This document shows, piece by piece, positions 11,641 to 22,954 of a stretch of 64,000 bases of DNA. The stretch spans positions 6,990,150 through 7,054,149 of the forward strand of contig OX387188.1 in assembly GCA_947561395.2 (NCBI GenBank), in the 5' to 3' direction. The translations under genes and the position numbers were made by a program. Source of the stretch: Buxus sempervirens (lineage: Eukaryota; Streptophyta; Magnoliopsida; Buxales; Buxaceae). Below the pieces are notes generated by a model. The model was not told where the DNA came from and made no database searches. It was given only the letters and a program-made list of their open reading frames with translations. Numbering within the stretch: the first letter of the stretch is position 1; each line of letters opens with the position of its first letter.

Positions 11641-12452
11641 GGAAATATGAGCAAGGACCTTGTTTAATTGTTGGAGGAGATCATATTCTAGTACATAAAT
11701 GCTGTATGGAGATCTGTGATCTTCTCCTCTATTGCTTTCCCCTTTTTCTTATGGGTCTGTGGCAATTCAGTTACCACTTCCTTCCCTTTTTCTCTCTTCT
11801 TCTGTCTCTCCCTCTGGTATGGGCAGAGGGTTTGTGTTAATGTATCAACCACATCGGATGATCCGGTCTACTTCTGCTCCTGCAGAGATGAAAATGGATT
11901 GATGGTATATGGGACGGATAGGGTAAGGTGGAGGTGCGGTGTTGTAGGCTAGAGGTTCAAGGTTAAGCTATGAAATGTTCAGAATGGGTGGTTCAAAAGA
12001 AGTAGCTGTTGGATCATGTGGGGGAAGATCCATAATGTCAAATATATTGATGGCTAGACTAGGATCTAGGGTAGGTGAAGGGTAGAAGAACTCGGATTCT
12101 TCAAATGGGTAGAAATGCTCCAGAGGGAGATCTGGGGGATCGCTTTTGTCATCTTCTTCTCCGATGACGTTTATGGTATGCTACTTAGCTTATTCATGGA
12201 AGTGTACCCTTACTATCTGCCTCGGCCGTCCGATCAATATGGATGGATTGAATTGCCTACTGCTACCGCTGCCCGTGCTCACTTGATTTATAGGCTTGGT
12301 GGTGGAGGCCTTAGAGTTATCCGGGAGAGGGTTTGTTGAGATTCCTGTGGTAGGGGTTGGCGCTGATGGTGCTAGGAGATCGACTGAAATGCGCTTGCTA
12401 TCAATCAAGTCCTAGATGTCATGCCTCAAAACCCAGTAGCGATTAGTTTGGT
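11641..12452 (-). pseudogene. Tat-H gag C-terminal part, cut by LTR F
   Basis: The 12190-12408 frame begins MIDSKRISVDLLAPSAPTPT and continues to SILIGRPRQIVRVH, matching the region after the zinc knuckle of Tat-E gag (34340-34500). The second half of the knuckle lies at about 12410-12450 and stops at the LTR F junction. Its first half, CEYHSGAPGHH, is at 44371-44430 on the far side of F. A proline- and serine-rich tail with stops runs to about 11650. Confidence 0.75.
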
Positions 12453-13385
12453 TGTAACGCCCAAACCCAGGTCAATGCAAACCGGCACCTGACCTGAATC
12501 CGATTCGCTACTGTAACAACCCGAATCCAGTTCAACAACCAAATCCGAGGTGCTACTGGGCCCATATGAACATATCATCAACAAATTAACCAGACTGAAA
12601 TTAAATAAGAATCCATTTATATCTATTAGAGTGCGGAAACATAATGTGCGGAAGTGTAAACCTAGAATCATCATAAATAAAAATAAGTGAATATCCACCA
12701 ATATCAAATTGATCAAGTCTGGTAATCAATGGGTACTAAAAACTCTCAATCTCTCTCTGTCTCAAGATACATTTAAGCCAAATAAATAAAATAAACTATC
12801 AATAAGTTCTAATTCATCATCTCTCCTCAACCTCAGCTCACTCCGGATAGTAGTAATCCTCCGGCACAAAGTCAGCAAAATATGCCTGACAATCACCACT
12901 AAAGTACCCCTCTCGCGTATCAACTGAAAAACAAGATGGAAAGTAGGGTGAGATATGAATATCTCAGTAGGTAACACATGCACGCTATAAACAGTTTATA
13001 TATGAAAGTAATCATTCATGCACAATTAAGTAAACACGGATAAGCAGGCTCGATTAAACATTCATAGCGAACTTGAAACACAAATTAGAAATTAAAAACA
13101 TTTCTAAGTCTCAGTGAGTAGAAGAATTTAATAATAATGACCAAGATACAGAATTTACAACATATTCCAAACAATGTAGACAACTTCGTGTCAAATCCAG
13201 CTGGGATGTACTAAACAGTCACATCCATCCATAACGTATCACATACATGCCTTCCGCATGTGCCAAAATAATAGTAACCAGTGTTACATGATTTCAATGT
13301 CATTGTAGGACTCACAAAGAAAGATAAACCTTTTGAGATGATTCTCGATCAAATGCTATACCACCGTACAGCTTAAGGAAAATGT
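12453..13385 (-). mobile_element. Solo LTR F, 3' part
   Basis: The segment starts with tgtaacgccc at 12453, the reverse complement of the ...gcgttaca LTR end. It continues through the stem-loop at 12950-12965 to the Tat-E boundary at 13385. The other part is 42809-44370, giving about 2.5 kb in total. The flank ttggt (12448-12452) pairs with atggt (44371-44375), a 5-bp target duplication with one mismatch. No internal region or second F LTR is present, so this is a solo LTR left by LTR-LTR recombination and later split by Tat-E. Confidence 0.82.
12950..12965 (-). other. Conserved LTR stem-loop in F
   Basis: Perfect 6-bp arms GAGATA/TATCTC with a tgaa loop. The same flanks as K, including the pyrimidine tract and CAG on the sense strand. 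Confidence 0.65.
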
Positions 13386-15624
13386 TGTGCGCACGTGATC
13401 TCGCATGACGAGGCGCATGCAGGATGCGTGCCACGGGACAATCATAGTTGCCACTGCCTGAGATGTGCAGGCAGACACAATGGTGCCTAACCGGGCTAAA
13501 ATTTGCTGGTCTGCGGCTTATTTTAGAGATTCGAGTAAGTTCTTGGTTACATCTGAGGAAATCCGAAGACACCCCGGCCTGCCCCATCGGTTTGACGGGT
13601 CCCTCGGGTCTCCCTGGTTCAAGTCAACTCAATCTCACCCTATTCCTAAGCCAACACGTACCTTTATTTGGTTTGAATGGGGATCATTGAAGGTGTAGGT
13701 CCCCTTTATTTTGATTGATTTTATCTTTTTTTTTAACCCTTTAATGAAGTGGGTCAGATATGGGCCCCGTTGGAAGGTCCATTGGCTGCCAAGTTGGGCT
13801 TTTTAGTTAAGCCCAAGGCCCATTAGGGTTATTGGGTAACCCTATTATTGGATTAAGTTATTTGGTTTTTGGTTAATTGATTATGTACATTAATTAAGTG
13901 GGTTAAGGCTTTTAGGGCCCATTGGGCTTGGACTTGGCCCATGGGTAATTAACCGAATGGCCTGGGGCCCATTTCACTCATTTATTGAAATGGGCCCTGG
14001 TTTGGGCCAGACTGAATGTAGGCCCTGTTGGAAGGCCTACAATGCCTTGATGGGCCCAATTCTCAAAATTAGGGCTTGGGTTAACCCAAAAGCCCATTTA
14101 GTTCAAATTAATTAAGATCGGGTCGGGTCACACGGGTTCGAATTGAAGAAAACAGGGTTTAAGGGTTGAATGGGTGTGACCGCATACCCTGTGCAGATCA
14201 GGCCTAACTGCACATGGAGTGCGGTCAGGGTTGATCCGCACATGGAGTGCGGTTGAGTCTGATTCGTACTGGGTGTGCGGATCCGATCCGAATCCCAAAA
14301 ACGGCCAAAATATTGATGGGGTTTTGTTCGTCGACTTCCCTGGGATGCTCACGACCTGCTGTGGGTTCCAGAGTCATCTCAAAGTGGTTCAGGTGCCTCC
14401 TTTAGGCTCAAATGGTCTCTTTTATGGTGCATTTCAGAGTGGGAATATTGATGATCTTAAATCACCTCAGATATCCAATAACAGGTAGGGGTCCCTGTTT
14501 GGTGTGAATATGGTCTCCTTTCCCCCTCTTGGAGGAAGAGCCAAGGAAACCTAAAAAAAAAAAGACTAAGATGATAACCCATTCGATCACCCTATTCAAA
14601 CTACTTAAACCTACTGATTCATCCACATACGAAACATATGAAGCAATCAAGGTAGAGGGTAACATGCATGCAAGTTATTGAAATAACAAATGTGGAAAAA
14701 GAAACTAACAAGAAGATCTACCATGTTTGAAAGGGGATTTAAAATTCTTAAAATGCCTTATATAGTAGGTGTGTGTGGTGACGAATGAAGGCATGCTTCA
14801 AATATACCCATGCGTATTCTATGTAGACGTATATGGTGCTCCCTCCTAGAGAAATATTTTAAGCAATGTGTGAAGAAGGTTACATGTAAGAGAGATGATT
14901 TCTAAACATGCAAGTGACTAGGTGGGTGTGAAAGGGGGGTCCTACACATGCAAGGCCATACGTATATAAAATTAGACAATCAATAGAAGTAAGCCACAAC
15001 ATAAAAGAGCAATAACCAACTACTTTAAATGAAGGGAAAGAGGGGAAGGATATTAAGGATACAACAGACTTTGAAAGAGGACATATCCTTCTTTACATAG
15101 AAAATAAATCTACATAAGAAGAGGTTCAAGATGGCATAAGACTTCCACTCTTTTTTACCTTGTACAAAATCTCTCCTCCCATTTTTATGTATGGAGAGTC
15201 CCCCTTATCATGGGGACTCCCATAGCATGTAAAAGAAAAGCAAAATTGGTTAGAAGATATAGCAAGAATAGCCTTTAAAAGAAGCAAACAATATCCTTAA
15301 AAAAAAACTTTTATTTTAACATATATGAAATAAACATAACCAATAGGCTCACTCTTGTGTTACCTTTTCTTTTGAACTAATGGTGACCCTCAGATGAAGA
15401 TGGACAGCACCTTGGAATATCTTTTTTGCTCCAAAAATCTCTTTTCTCAAGTCTTCTTGTGTGTAAAGATGAAGGGAAGAGATAAAAAGAGAGGAAAAAG
15501 GGGTATTTTGGGTATTTGATAGGGCTTTGACGTGAAAGGGATGGCTTGGAACGTATTTAGTTGCAGGGGAACAGGTGGGGACGAAGAAGCGCCAGCAAGC
15601 TTGGGAAATGGGGGTTGGGGCCCC

Positions 15625-15632
15625 CTTTTATA
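15625..15632 (-). promoter_or_regulatory. TATA box of Tat-E 3' LTR
   Basis: The minus strand reads CTATAAAAGGGGGCC around this site. The same box is at 41876-41883 in the 5' LTR and, diverged, at 46866-46873 in solo LTR S. Confidence 0.65.
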
Positions 15633-15646
15633 GTCAAGTTTTCTAT

Positions 15647-15723
15647 GACCGCACATACAATGCGGTCACACCTAAATCGCACATGGTGTGCGGTTTGGCT
15701 CTGTCCACACACCATGTGCGGAC
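15647..15723. promoter_or_regulatory. Three interrupted palindromes upstream of the Tat-E TATA box
   Basis: Palindromes at 15647-15667 (arms GACCGCA/TGCGGTC), 15678-15692 (CGCAC/GTGCG) and 15703-15723 (GTCC-CAC/GTGCGGAC, one mismatch) lie about 15 to 90 bases upstream of the TATA box in LTR orientation. Their spacing and repetition suggest binding sites for a dimeric factor, which is inference. The 5' LTR has a related and longer cluster at 41898-42103. Confidence 0.5.
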
Positions 15724-16478
15724 ACGTTTAAAACGTGCCCAAATCTTCGCGCATCTGCCAGTTGTGTGGACATGCACATGCTAAATGGGCAGACTATAAA
15801 ATTTTGGCCATTTTGGCGAATTTTCGGATTTTTATCTGTTTTTGCTTTTTATTTTCCATTTATTTTAAATGTAAAAAAGAGATATTTTAAGTAAAATTAT
15901 TATTTTATTCAAGATTTTTATTTGTTTCGTCCTTTTCTGCTTTTTCGCCACGTGGTCAGTTTTCCTGAAAACTTTGACTTGCCATAACCTTTTCATCCGA
16001 TGTCCGATTTTAGCAAACTTAGTGGCGTTGGAATCAGATCAAGATTCTCTATCCACTAAGTTAAAGTTTGGCAGCAAATTCGGGTTTTTAGCAGAAGTGC
16101 AAAACTGCGTCCCGGAATTTAGTTGTGCTCATATCTTCCTTTCCAGGACCCCGATTCCGGCAAACTCAATTGCGTAGGGATCAAGTCAGGATTCTCTATC
16201 TTCTGGGAGAAAGTTGGGCAACCGAACTAGGTTTTAGCAGAAAGCCAATTTCTGCTCCCCCTAAGTTTGACCAGCTCATAACTTCTTCATTCGGACTCCG
16301 ATTTCAGCAAACACAATTGCCTTGGAATCGTGTCGAGATTTCCTTTTCAATGGGAAGAAGTTTGGTGGTCAATTTGCACTGGATCAAAAATTCAAATTTT
16401 TGACCACTTCGGATTTGACTTTTTAGTTAGGATTTTCATTTTCTGCATTTTTGTGGGTGCAAAAATGAGGTGCTAACA

Positions 16479-16494
16479 GCTGCCCCTCTTTGCC
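16479..16494 (-). other. Polypurine tract of Tat-E
   Basis: The minus strand reads ggcaaagaggggcagc immediately before the LTR start tgttagcac. This is the expected plus-strand primer of a gypsy element and orients Tat-E. Confidence 0.75.
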
Positions 16495-18789
16495 GGAGTC
16501 ACCTTGGGGACGAACGGCAAAGAAGAAAAAGAACCCTATTTCGTCGCCTTGCATTTCTGTCAATGATCTCAATTCTTTTTATGATTCTGATGAAAGGGGA
16601 AGTGTCAATCCGCATGCCCACTTCCCGGCTTCGGAGCCTCCCTACCCTTCTTGGGCATTTTTGGGGAGCGGGTCCTTAGCATTTAATTTATGTTTTTGAA
16701 AAGGGATATAAGATTGGTCTTGAGCTCATCAGCCTGTTTCGACATTGATGCAAGGCATTTGATAATGTTCTTTCTTCTTGTTAGTTCTATTAAAGCTTTT
16801 AGGTGATTCTACTTTTGACTTCTTCTGCTTTCTTTCGAGGACTTATTAGAGGTTTTTTTTTATTTTTTTATACTAGCCAGAGAGTTGGGAATGAAGGAAG
16901 AGGAGGTGAGAAGGAGAGGATGGGAGGAGGCTTTCTTGCTGCTGTCCATCATCCCGGGAAACTACTCACACTTACCCTACTCTATTTACAAAAGTGGGAA
17001 ACCAAAAATTACAAAATGGGGTGAATTCGCCCAGCAATTCTTCATTTTGCTCTTTCCTTCAAGTTTTGAAAGGATCCACTGCTTCCTTCTGCTCCCACAG
17101 GAGATTTATGTTTGGAGGGAATAGTCCTTCCGTCGCCCCCCCCCCCCCCCCTCTTGGTTAGGTAGAGGTTTTCCCGGTTTGGAATGACTTCATTGGGGAT
17201 TGATGGAAGCCTCTACCTCTTCTCTCTTCCGCACAACTTGCTTCTTCATGCTGGGTGCGAGTTGGGCGCACTTGTTGGGACTTCTATTGCGAACTCCGCC
17301 GGGGATTTAAGGAGCTCTAGTGGCAATGCATCCTTCTGGTACAAGCAACTCCGCTGGGGATGTGATTTGATGATGTGATAATCCCCAGGTTTGAAACTCT
17401 ACTGAGGATTGATTGAGAGATTTTCCCATCCCTGCACAACCTTGTGACACAGCACTCTACTGGCCAGGAAACTTCGTGGGGATGTGGTTTGACATCAAGT
17501 TCAAGGTTTTGCTATTAAGTAAGGTGACTCCCTGGGGATGAGGTGTTTATGACACTTCTCCTTATCTCTAGAGTTCCGTTGGGGATTAAGGAGGAGGTGC
17601 CACACACCCGCTTCGAGGCTTCGAGTGTTGCCTTGGTCGACTCCCATTTTCTTGGGTTCCGCTCCCCATTGATATCACTCTCTGTCAGTACATACTGGGG
17701 ATCGGTGGAGAGGGTATCCACTTTTTCTTCTCTGCTTTTGCCCTGAGCCTATTTCTTTCCCCATCTATACCTGTGAAGGAAAGAGGGATAGGACATTAGT
17801 TACTGACCCACTGGGGAATATGTGCAAGGCTCATTTTGGTTCCCTTTTGAGCTTCTTATTCATCACAGCCAAAGATGGCTTATATTATGGTAGTGAACTC
17901 ATCCCCTAAGGTTAGCAGCACCACTGGGGAATTTGAAATAGTTAAGCAGAATAATTACAGAAAACACAATCGTGTTGGTGCCTGCATTTATCACAAGGTT
18001 AGCCCTTAAATCAAATGGGACTTGGTGTGCTTTGGTATTTTCTGTAACATTGTCATCACGGGCTGCTGTGAAGTTTTGACTCAGACGCAGTCTACCAGTT
18101 TGGGCTCTTTAGAATCGTCGTTCTTTCTTGACCTAGAGCACTACTCATTTCCTTTTCTCCCCTTTTTTCTACATTCCCTTTTCCTAGGTAATCAAGACTT
18201 GACCACTTCTTTCCCCCCCCCCCCCCTTTTTTGGGGCTGCCTTTTTTACACACAGTGCCCTCTTTTGGGTTTTCACCATGTTTGGCTTTTGAGGGAATAC
18301 TAAATTCCGTCATCACTAAAAAATGCAAATTTGATTGTTTCGCTCAAGATCATTCTTCTTGGGATCCGAGAGGTCTTGGGAGTGGGACGAAATGTAGGCT
18401 TGGTTTAGGACATGAAAAGAAGGTAAGTGGCTCAAAAAGGTTTTAACATTCTAGGTTTGCACAGTGTTCCACCTTTTTATTGTTGTTGGGGCTTACATCC
18501 CGGCTTATTTTTGCACCTTTTCCTTGGTGCTTTTTTTTTCTTTTCTTTTTGTTTTTTCCTTTTGTAGCTACTTTGGTGACTTTTTTCTCTCTCTCTCTAT
18601 TTTTTTTTTTTGGGGGCCAGGAATGCCCAGTTTGGCATGTAAAACACATGTGCTAGGTTGGAAAGAAACATTTAAGGCTCAAAAGTGTCTGACTAGGGGA
18701 GAACTTGTGAGGTGATCGAAGGGATTTATGGTTTAAGGGAGAGTCAAGGATGGCCTCTCTTCATTTCCCAATCAAAACAATCTCAAGCG
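16495..18789 (-). other. Tat-E 3' non-coding region
   Basis: About 2.3 kb lies between the end of pol and the polypurine tract. No protein-like frame with known motifs is present. The plus strand has about ten irregularly spaced copies of (C/T)TGGGGA(T/A) between 17190 and 17930, C runs near 17138 and 18212, and T-rich stretches near 18530-18610. A long untranslated region 3' of pol is usual for Ogre/Tat elements. Confidence 0.6.
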
Positions 18790-19739
18790 TAATATAATTT
18801 GACTGCATCCACATTTATTGGCTCAGGAAAAATGGTTCCGTCCATCTCTTGTAGGATTAATGCTCCTTTGGACAGAACTTTGTGAACTACGAACAGCCCT
18901 TCATAGTTCTACTTAAATTTCCCTCTATAGTCTTCTTGGTGGGGGAAGATCTTTTTCAGCACAAGGTCTCCCACCTTGAAGTGTCGTGGCATTACTTTCT
19001 TATTATAAGTTCGTGCTGCTCTCTGCTGGTAGAACTGGCCATGGCACAAGGCTCTGATTCTCTTTTCGTCAAGCAATTGTAATTGGTCAAATTTTGATTA
19101 TTCCCACTTGATATCATCAATCTCTGCTTCTTTTAGAATTCTTAGTGAGGGAATTTGCACTTCCAAAGGAAGAACTGCCTCCATACCGTATACAAAGGAA
19201 TAAGGAGTTGCCCCAGTTGATGTCCTGATCGACGTTCGACATGCATGTAATGCATAAGGCAACTTCTCATGCCAATCCTTGTAGGTAACTACCATCTTCT
19301 CCAGTATCTTCTTCAAATTTTTATTGGCAGCCTCTACTGCTTCGTTCATCTTGGGCCGATATGCTGTAGAGTTGAGATGCCTAATCTTCGCACATCTTAT
19401 CCATGTCCTTATTGTTCAGGTTCTTAGCATTGTCTGTGATGAGTGCTTCAGGTACACCGTAATAGCAAACGATGTTGTTTATGATGAACTTAAGTACATG
19501 TGACTTCTTCACATCTACATAAGACATGGCTTCTACCCATTTGGTGAAGTAGTCAATTGCGACCAGGATGAATCGATGCCCATTCGATGCCTTAGGATGG
19601 ATCTGGCCAATGATATCAATTCCCCGGATATCAAATGGCCAAGGAGATGCCATGGAATATAGAGTATTTGGTGGAGCATGGATGTTATCCGCATAGATCT
19701 GGCATAACTGGCACCTCCGAGAATGAACATAGCAATCCG
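18790..19739 (-). pseudogene. Tat-E integrase
   Basis: The core is in frame 19381-19863: DYFTKWVEA with the first catalytic Asp and ALITDNAKNL with the second. After a short frame break, 19098-19349 gives NEAVEAANKNLKKIL with the catalytic Glu, then the LPYALHACRTSIRTSTGATP segment. The C-terminal domain, including FKVGDLVLKKI, runs to about 18790 with one internal stop near 18910. The N-terminal zinc region is mostly missing: the frame passes straight from the second RNase H to DCYVHSRRCQLCQ at about 19735, whereas Tat-H has about 0.5 kb more here. All three catalytic residues exist but not in one frame. Confidence 0.8.
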
Positions 19740-20090
19740 ACTCCAATTCCTTGATCAGTTCCTGATATGGCACTAACTTCGCATCTCTGGTTCTCCGATC
19801 TCCCATTACTTGGTAGATAATTAAACTGGAATCTCCAAATACCCTTAATTCCTGTATGTGCATTTCGACTGCTGCTCAAGCCTAACACACATGCTTCATA
19901 TTCAGCCATGTTGTTAGTGCAATAGAATAAGAGTTTCGCTGTTATCGGGTGATGGACTCCTTCTGGGGATATCAATACTGCTCCAATCCCTTTTCCATTA
20001 ACATTGACTGCCCCATCAAAGAACATCTGCCATTTGGTTTTCTCTATCTCTTTTGTTGATTCAGTACACATCACATCTTCGTCAGGAAAA
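19740..20090 (-). pseudogene. Tat-E second RNase H, tail deleted
   Basis: This is the archaeal-type RNase H of Tat elements. MFFDGAVNVNGKGIGAVLIS (first Asp, near 20020), TNNMAEYEACVLGL (Glu) and ELRVFGDSSLIIYQVMGD (second Asp) are readable. A frameshift after VLGL near 19880 separates the last two. The domain ends at YQELIKELE (19740), where the deletion into integrase begins. The complete tail is preserved in Tat-H at 7213-7300. Confidence 0.78.
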
Positions 20091-20590
20091 CCAGTAATGA
20101 GTGGCTGATAGTCTGGCAATGGGTGTTCTGCTAAGTGATCTGCCACCGCCTGTCCCTTTATTGCCTTCCTCGTTGTGTAGACAATGTCATATTGACATAG
20201 AAGGACTTGCCACTTGGCTACTCTTCTGGTGGAGATCGGCTTCTCAAAATATACTTCAATGGGTCCATACTTGAGATCAAATGGACGGTATGGCTGAGTA
20301 GGTAGTGTCGAAGTTTCTGAGCTGCCCACACCAAGGCGCAACACGTCTTCTCAAGCAATGTGTATCTTACTTCATAATTAGTGAACTTCTTGCTCAAGTA
20401 GTAAATCGCTTGTTCCTTCCTTCTTGTTTCATCATGTTGCCCCAAGATACATCCCACCTCTGTCTCTGAAACTGTCAAGTACATGATCAAGGGCCTTCCG
20501 GGTGCCGGGGGAACCAAAATTGGTGGACTCATAAGATATGCCTTGATTTTGTCAAATGCTTCTTGGTAGTCTTCATTCTAGACCACTGGG
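20091..20590 (-). pseudogene. Tat-E RT-linked RNase H
   Basis: The 20218-20532 frame carries RPLIMYLTVSETEVGCILGQ, then KEQAIYYLSKKFTNYEVRYT and LEKTCCALVWAAQKLRHYLL. A frameshift near 20240 moves the reading into 19685-20344, which continues with ARKAIKGQA-type sequence (here TTRKAIKGQAVADHLAEHPL). The domain is otherwise well preserved. It is followed without gap by the second RNase H. Confidence 0.78.
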
Positions 20591-21420
20591 TTGTCCTTCT
20601 TCAGTAACTTGAATATCGGTTCGCACATAGGAGTCATTTGTGCTATGACCCAGCTAATGTACTACAATCTGCCGAGGAAACCTCTTACTTTTTTTTCTGT
20701 TGACGGGGGAGGCATTTCCAGAATTGCCTTGACTTTGACGGGGTCCACTTCAATCCCTCGCTTCCCAACAATAAATCCGAGTAGCTTTCCTGAGGTAACT
20801 CCGAACACACATTTGTTCGGGTTGAGCCTGAGTTTGCACTCTCTGAGCCTGTCAAACACCTTACCAAAGTTCACCAAATGACTTTCCTTTTCTTTGGACT
20901 TTGCAATCATATCATCCACGTACACTTCCATCTCTTTGTGCATCATGTCATGGAATAACAAAGTCATTGCCCGTTGATATGTAGCGCCCACATTCTTCAA
21001 TCCGAACGGTATCACACGATAGCAATACGTACCCCAGTGTGTGATGAAAGACGTTTTCTCCATGTCTCCGGGTGCCATCCTTATCTGGTTATAACTAGAG
21101 AATCCATCCATGAACAAGAACATAGAATGCATCGCTGTATTGTCAACCAATACGTCAATGAGTGGCAATGGAAAGTCATCTTTCATACTTGCTTTGTTCA
21201 GGTCTCTATAGTCAATACACATCCTGACCCTACTATCTTTCTTAGGAACTGGCACTATGTTTGCTAACCATTCTGGATAGTCCGTTACTTGCAAGAATCC
21301 AACATTTAACTGCTTGGTGACCTCTTCCTTGATCTTCAGGGCCCATTTTGGCTTCATGCGCCTGAGTTTTGCTTCACTGGTGTGGCCTCAGACTTTATTG
21401 GTAACCAGTGTACAACCAAG
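20591..21420 (-). pseudogene. Tat-E reverse transcriptase, catalytic core intact
   Basis: The 231-residue open frame 20662-21357 holds the whole catalytic core. Residues 47-57 are CIDYRDLNKAS, 82-92 FMDGFSSYNQI (first Asp), 117-131 PFGLKNVGATYQRAM, 146-149 YVDD, and about 177-190 LRLNPNKCVFGVTS. It ends GFLGRL at a stop at 20662. The thumb and connection (20591-20661) follow with a stop. This is the best preserved enzyme in the window and the clearest evidence for family. The frame could be translated but lacks gag and integrase in phase. Confidence 0.85.
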
Positions 21421-22954
21421 TCCATGTCTAGCCCAGGCATATCCTCGTATGACCATGCAAACACGTCAGTGTGAGATTTTAGAAAATCAAACATCTATGC
21501 TAGCAGTAATTGTGACAGCTTTTTACCAATTTGGAGAATCCTTGATTGTGCTGTTTCACCTATGTTAATGGATTCAGTTTCCTCCATGTTAGCCTGGAGA
21601 CCCTTTTCGTGCCTTTCCAAAGCGAATTGGATTTCAGGCGGAGTTTCCCATGATTCGTCGTCATCCTTAGTCTCGAAAGATTGACTAGGGACGAGTTCCG
21701 AATCTTCTGGCTGTGATGGGCAAGTACCACAATCTGATTTGTCAGGCTCTTATTCTGTACTATGCACTTGCTCATGCTTTTCTTTTGTTATTTATTCAAT
21801 TTGTTTTTGCTCTTTTTGTTGTTTTTGTTCATTTTGGGCAACCTGATTATCTATCCCGTGCCCCAGACCCTCTGGGTGTGCACTGAGATTGATACTAAGG
21901 TTGCAGGATTTGATTTGTGCATTTTTACATTTATTATCAGACACAGATGAATACTCAAAAGACTTCATGCATTTATTGAAAAGTTCAGTTATATCTACAA
22001 CAGAGATTTCATGAGCAGAAGAAACTCCCTTTTGGACATCGGCCTTGCCAGTGACAAAAGGTCTGGAGCTCCAGTTCTATAGTGGTGGGTTATCTCCTTC
22101 GCTGATGCTTGCTATTCCCTCCGGCTCCCCTACTAGGACCATATTGGTGTTATCGTTTGATGGTATGTGGATGGGGTTATTAGCTATCCCAGCAGGCTTG
22201 TTCTGACTCTTCTCTGACTTGGGATCATACCCTGATGATCTCCTTACCCATGAACCAGATCTAAGGGGAAGTGCAGTCCATACCCCCGATGTGCTAGATG
22301 GCATATAGGCAATGGTAACTGCATTTGCCAGCTCCGTCCCCGGCAGTGCAATTGCTAGGGGTGCTCCAGATGGTGTCTCCAATTTGTTGGTTGAGTGCTT
22401 TTCTGGTGCCCACTGACCGTAGGTCTCATGTTACATTTCTTCTAGAATTGATCCCAACACTTGGGGCATGCCTTCGAACATCACGTTCAACCCGTCAGTA
22501 GTTCCGGGATGCTGGGGTCTTGGAGGAGGAGGTGGAGACCTGGGTCTTTGACTGGGTACCCCTAAACCGCCTTGACTTTCCATCATGCATATGTACATGG
22601 CAAGGTCTTCTTCTTCCTTAGATTCTAGGATGGGGGCAAGTGGTGGTGCTTCAACTATAGCTTGGGGGATGGCAGGTATCCCTTCGGGGATGAAGGGTGT
22701 GTCAGGTGGAACGATAGCGACAGTAACATCATCGGCTAATTCCAAGGCAAGCAGTGATGGCAGGTCGTCTGATGACCAATCAGTGGCTAATGGATCCATC
22801 TCTACTGCATTTCCTACAGCGTCTAGAGGCAATGGCTCATCCCAAAGCATCTTAGCCAATCCTTGCAAATAGTCTCCATCTTGGGCAGGGGAATCTAGGA
22901 ACTCATCACCCCAGCCCTGGAGAACTATGTTCTAGAGTGACTGGGCAGCTTTAC
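21421..22954 (-). pseudogene. Tat-E linker between RT and G-patch, cut by chromo-A
   Basis: Frames 22431-22868 (145 residues, with a proline run SPPPPPRPQ) and 22077-22382 lie here. The rest, to 21421, is broken. The sequence is acidic and proline-rich with no known motif. The upstream end stops at the chromo-A insertion at 22954. Downstream of chromo-A the same gene resumes at 32802 in the G-patch region. Confidence 0.6.

Larger units (their letters stand above)
13386..16478 (-). repeat. Tat-E 3' LTR
   Basis: On the minus strand the LTR reads from tgttagcac (ending at 16478) to gcgcaca (13386), about 3.1 kb. The polypurine tract lies immediately upstream at 16479-16494, which identifies this copy as the 3' LTR. 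A TATA box is at 15625-15632, with three interrupted palindromes just upstream of it at 15647-15723. A second cluster of CGCAC/GTGCG repeats lies at 14180-14290. The gggccca-rich section at 13740-14110 is shared with J. Confidence 0.85.

Noticed and set aside
17138..18225. C runs near 17138 and 18212 and the G run near 24558 as structural elements
   Set aside because: Single homopolymers are prone to slippage and sequencing error; the G run is better explained as the chromo-B polypurine tract.
20662..21357. Tat-E reverse transcriptase as an active gene
   Set aside because: The core is intact, but gag, integrase and RNase H are broken and the primer site is missing, so the element is not autonomous.
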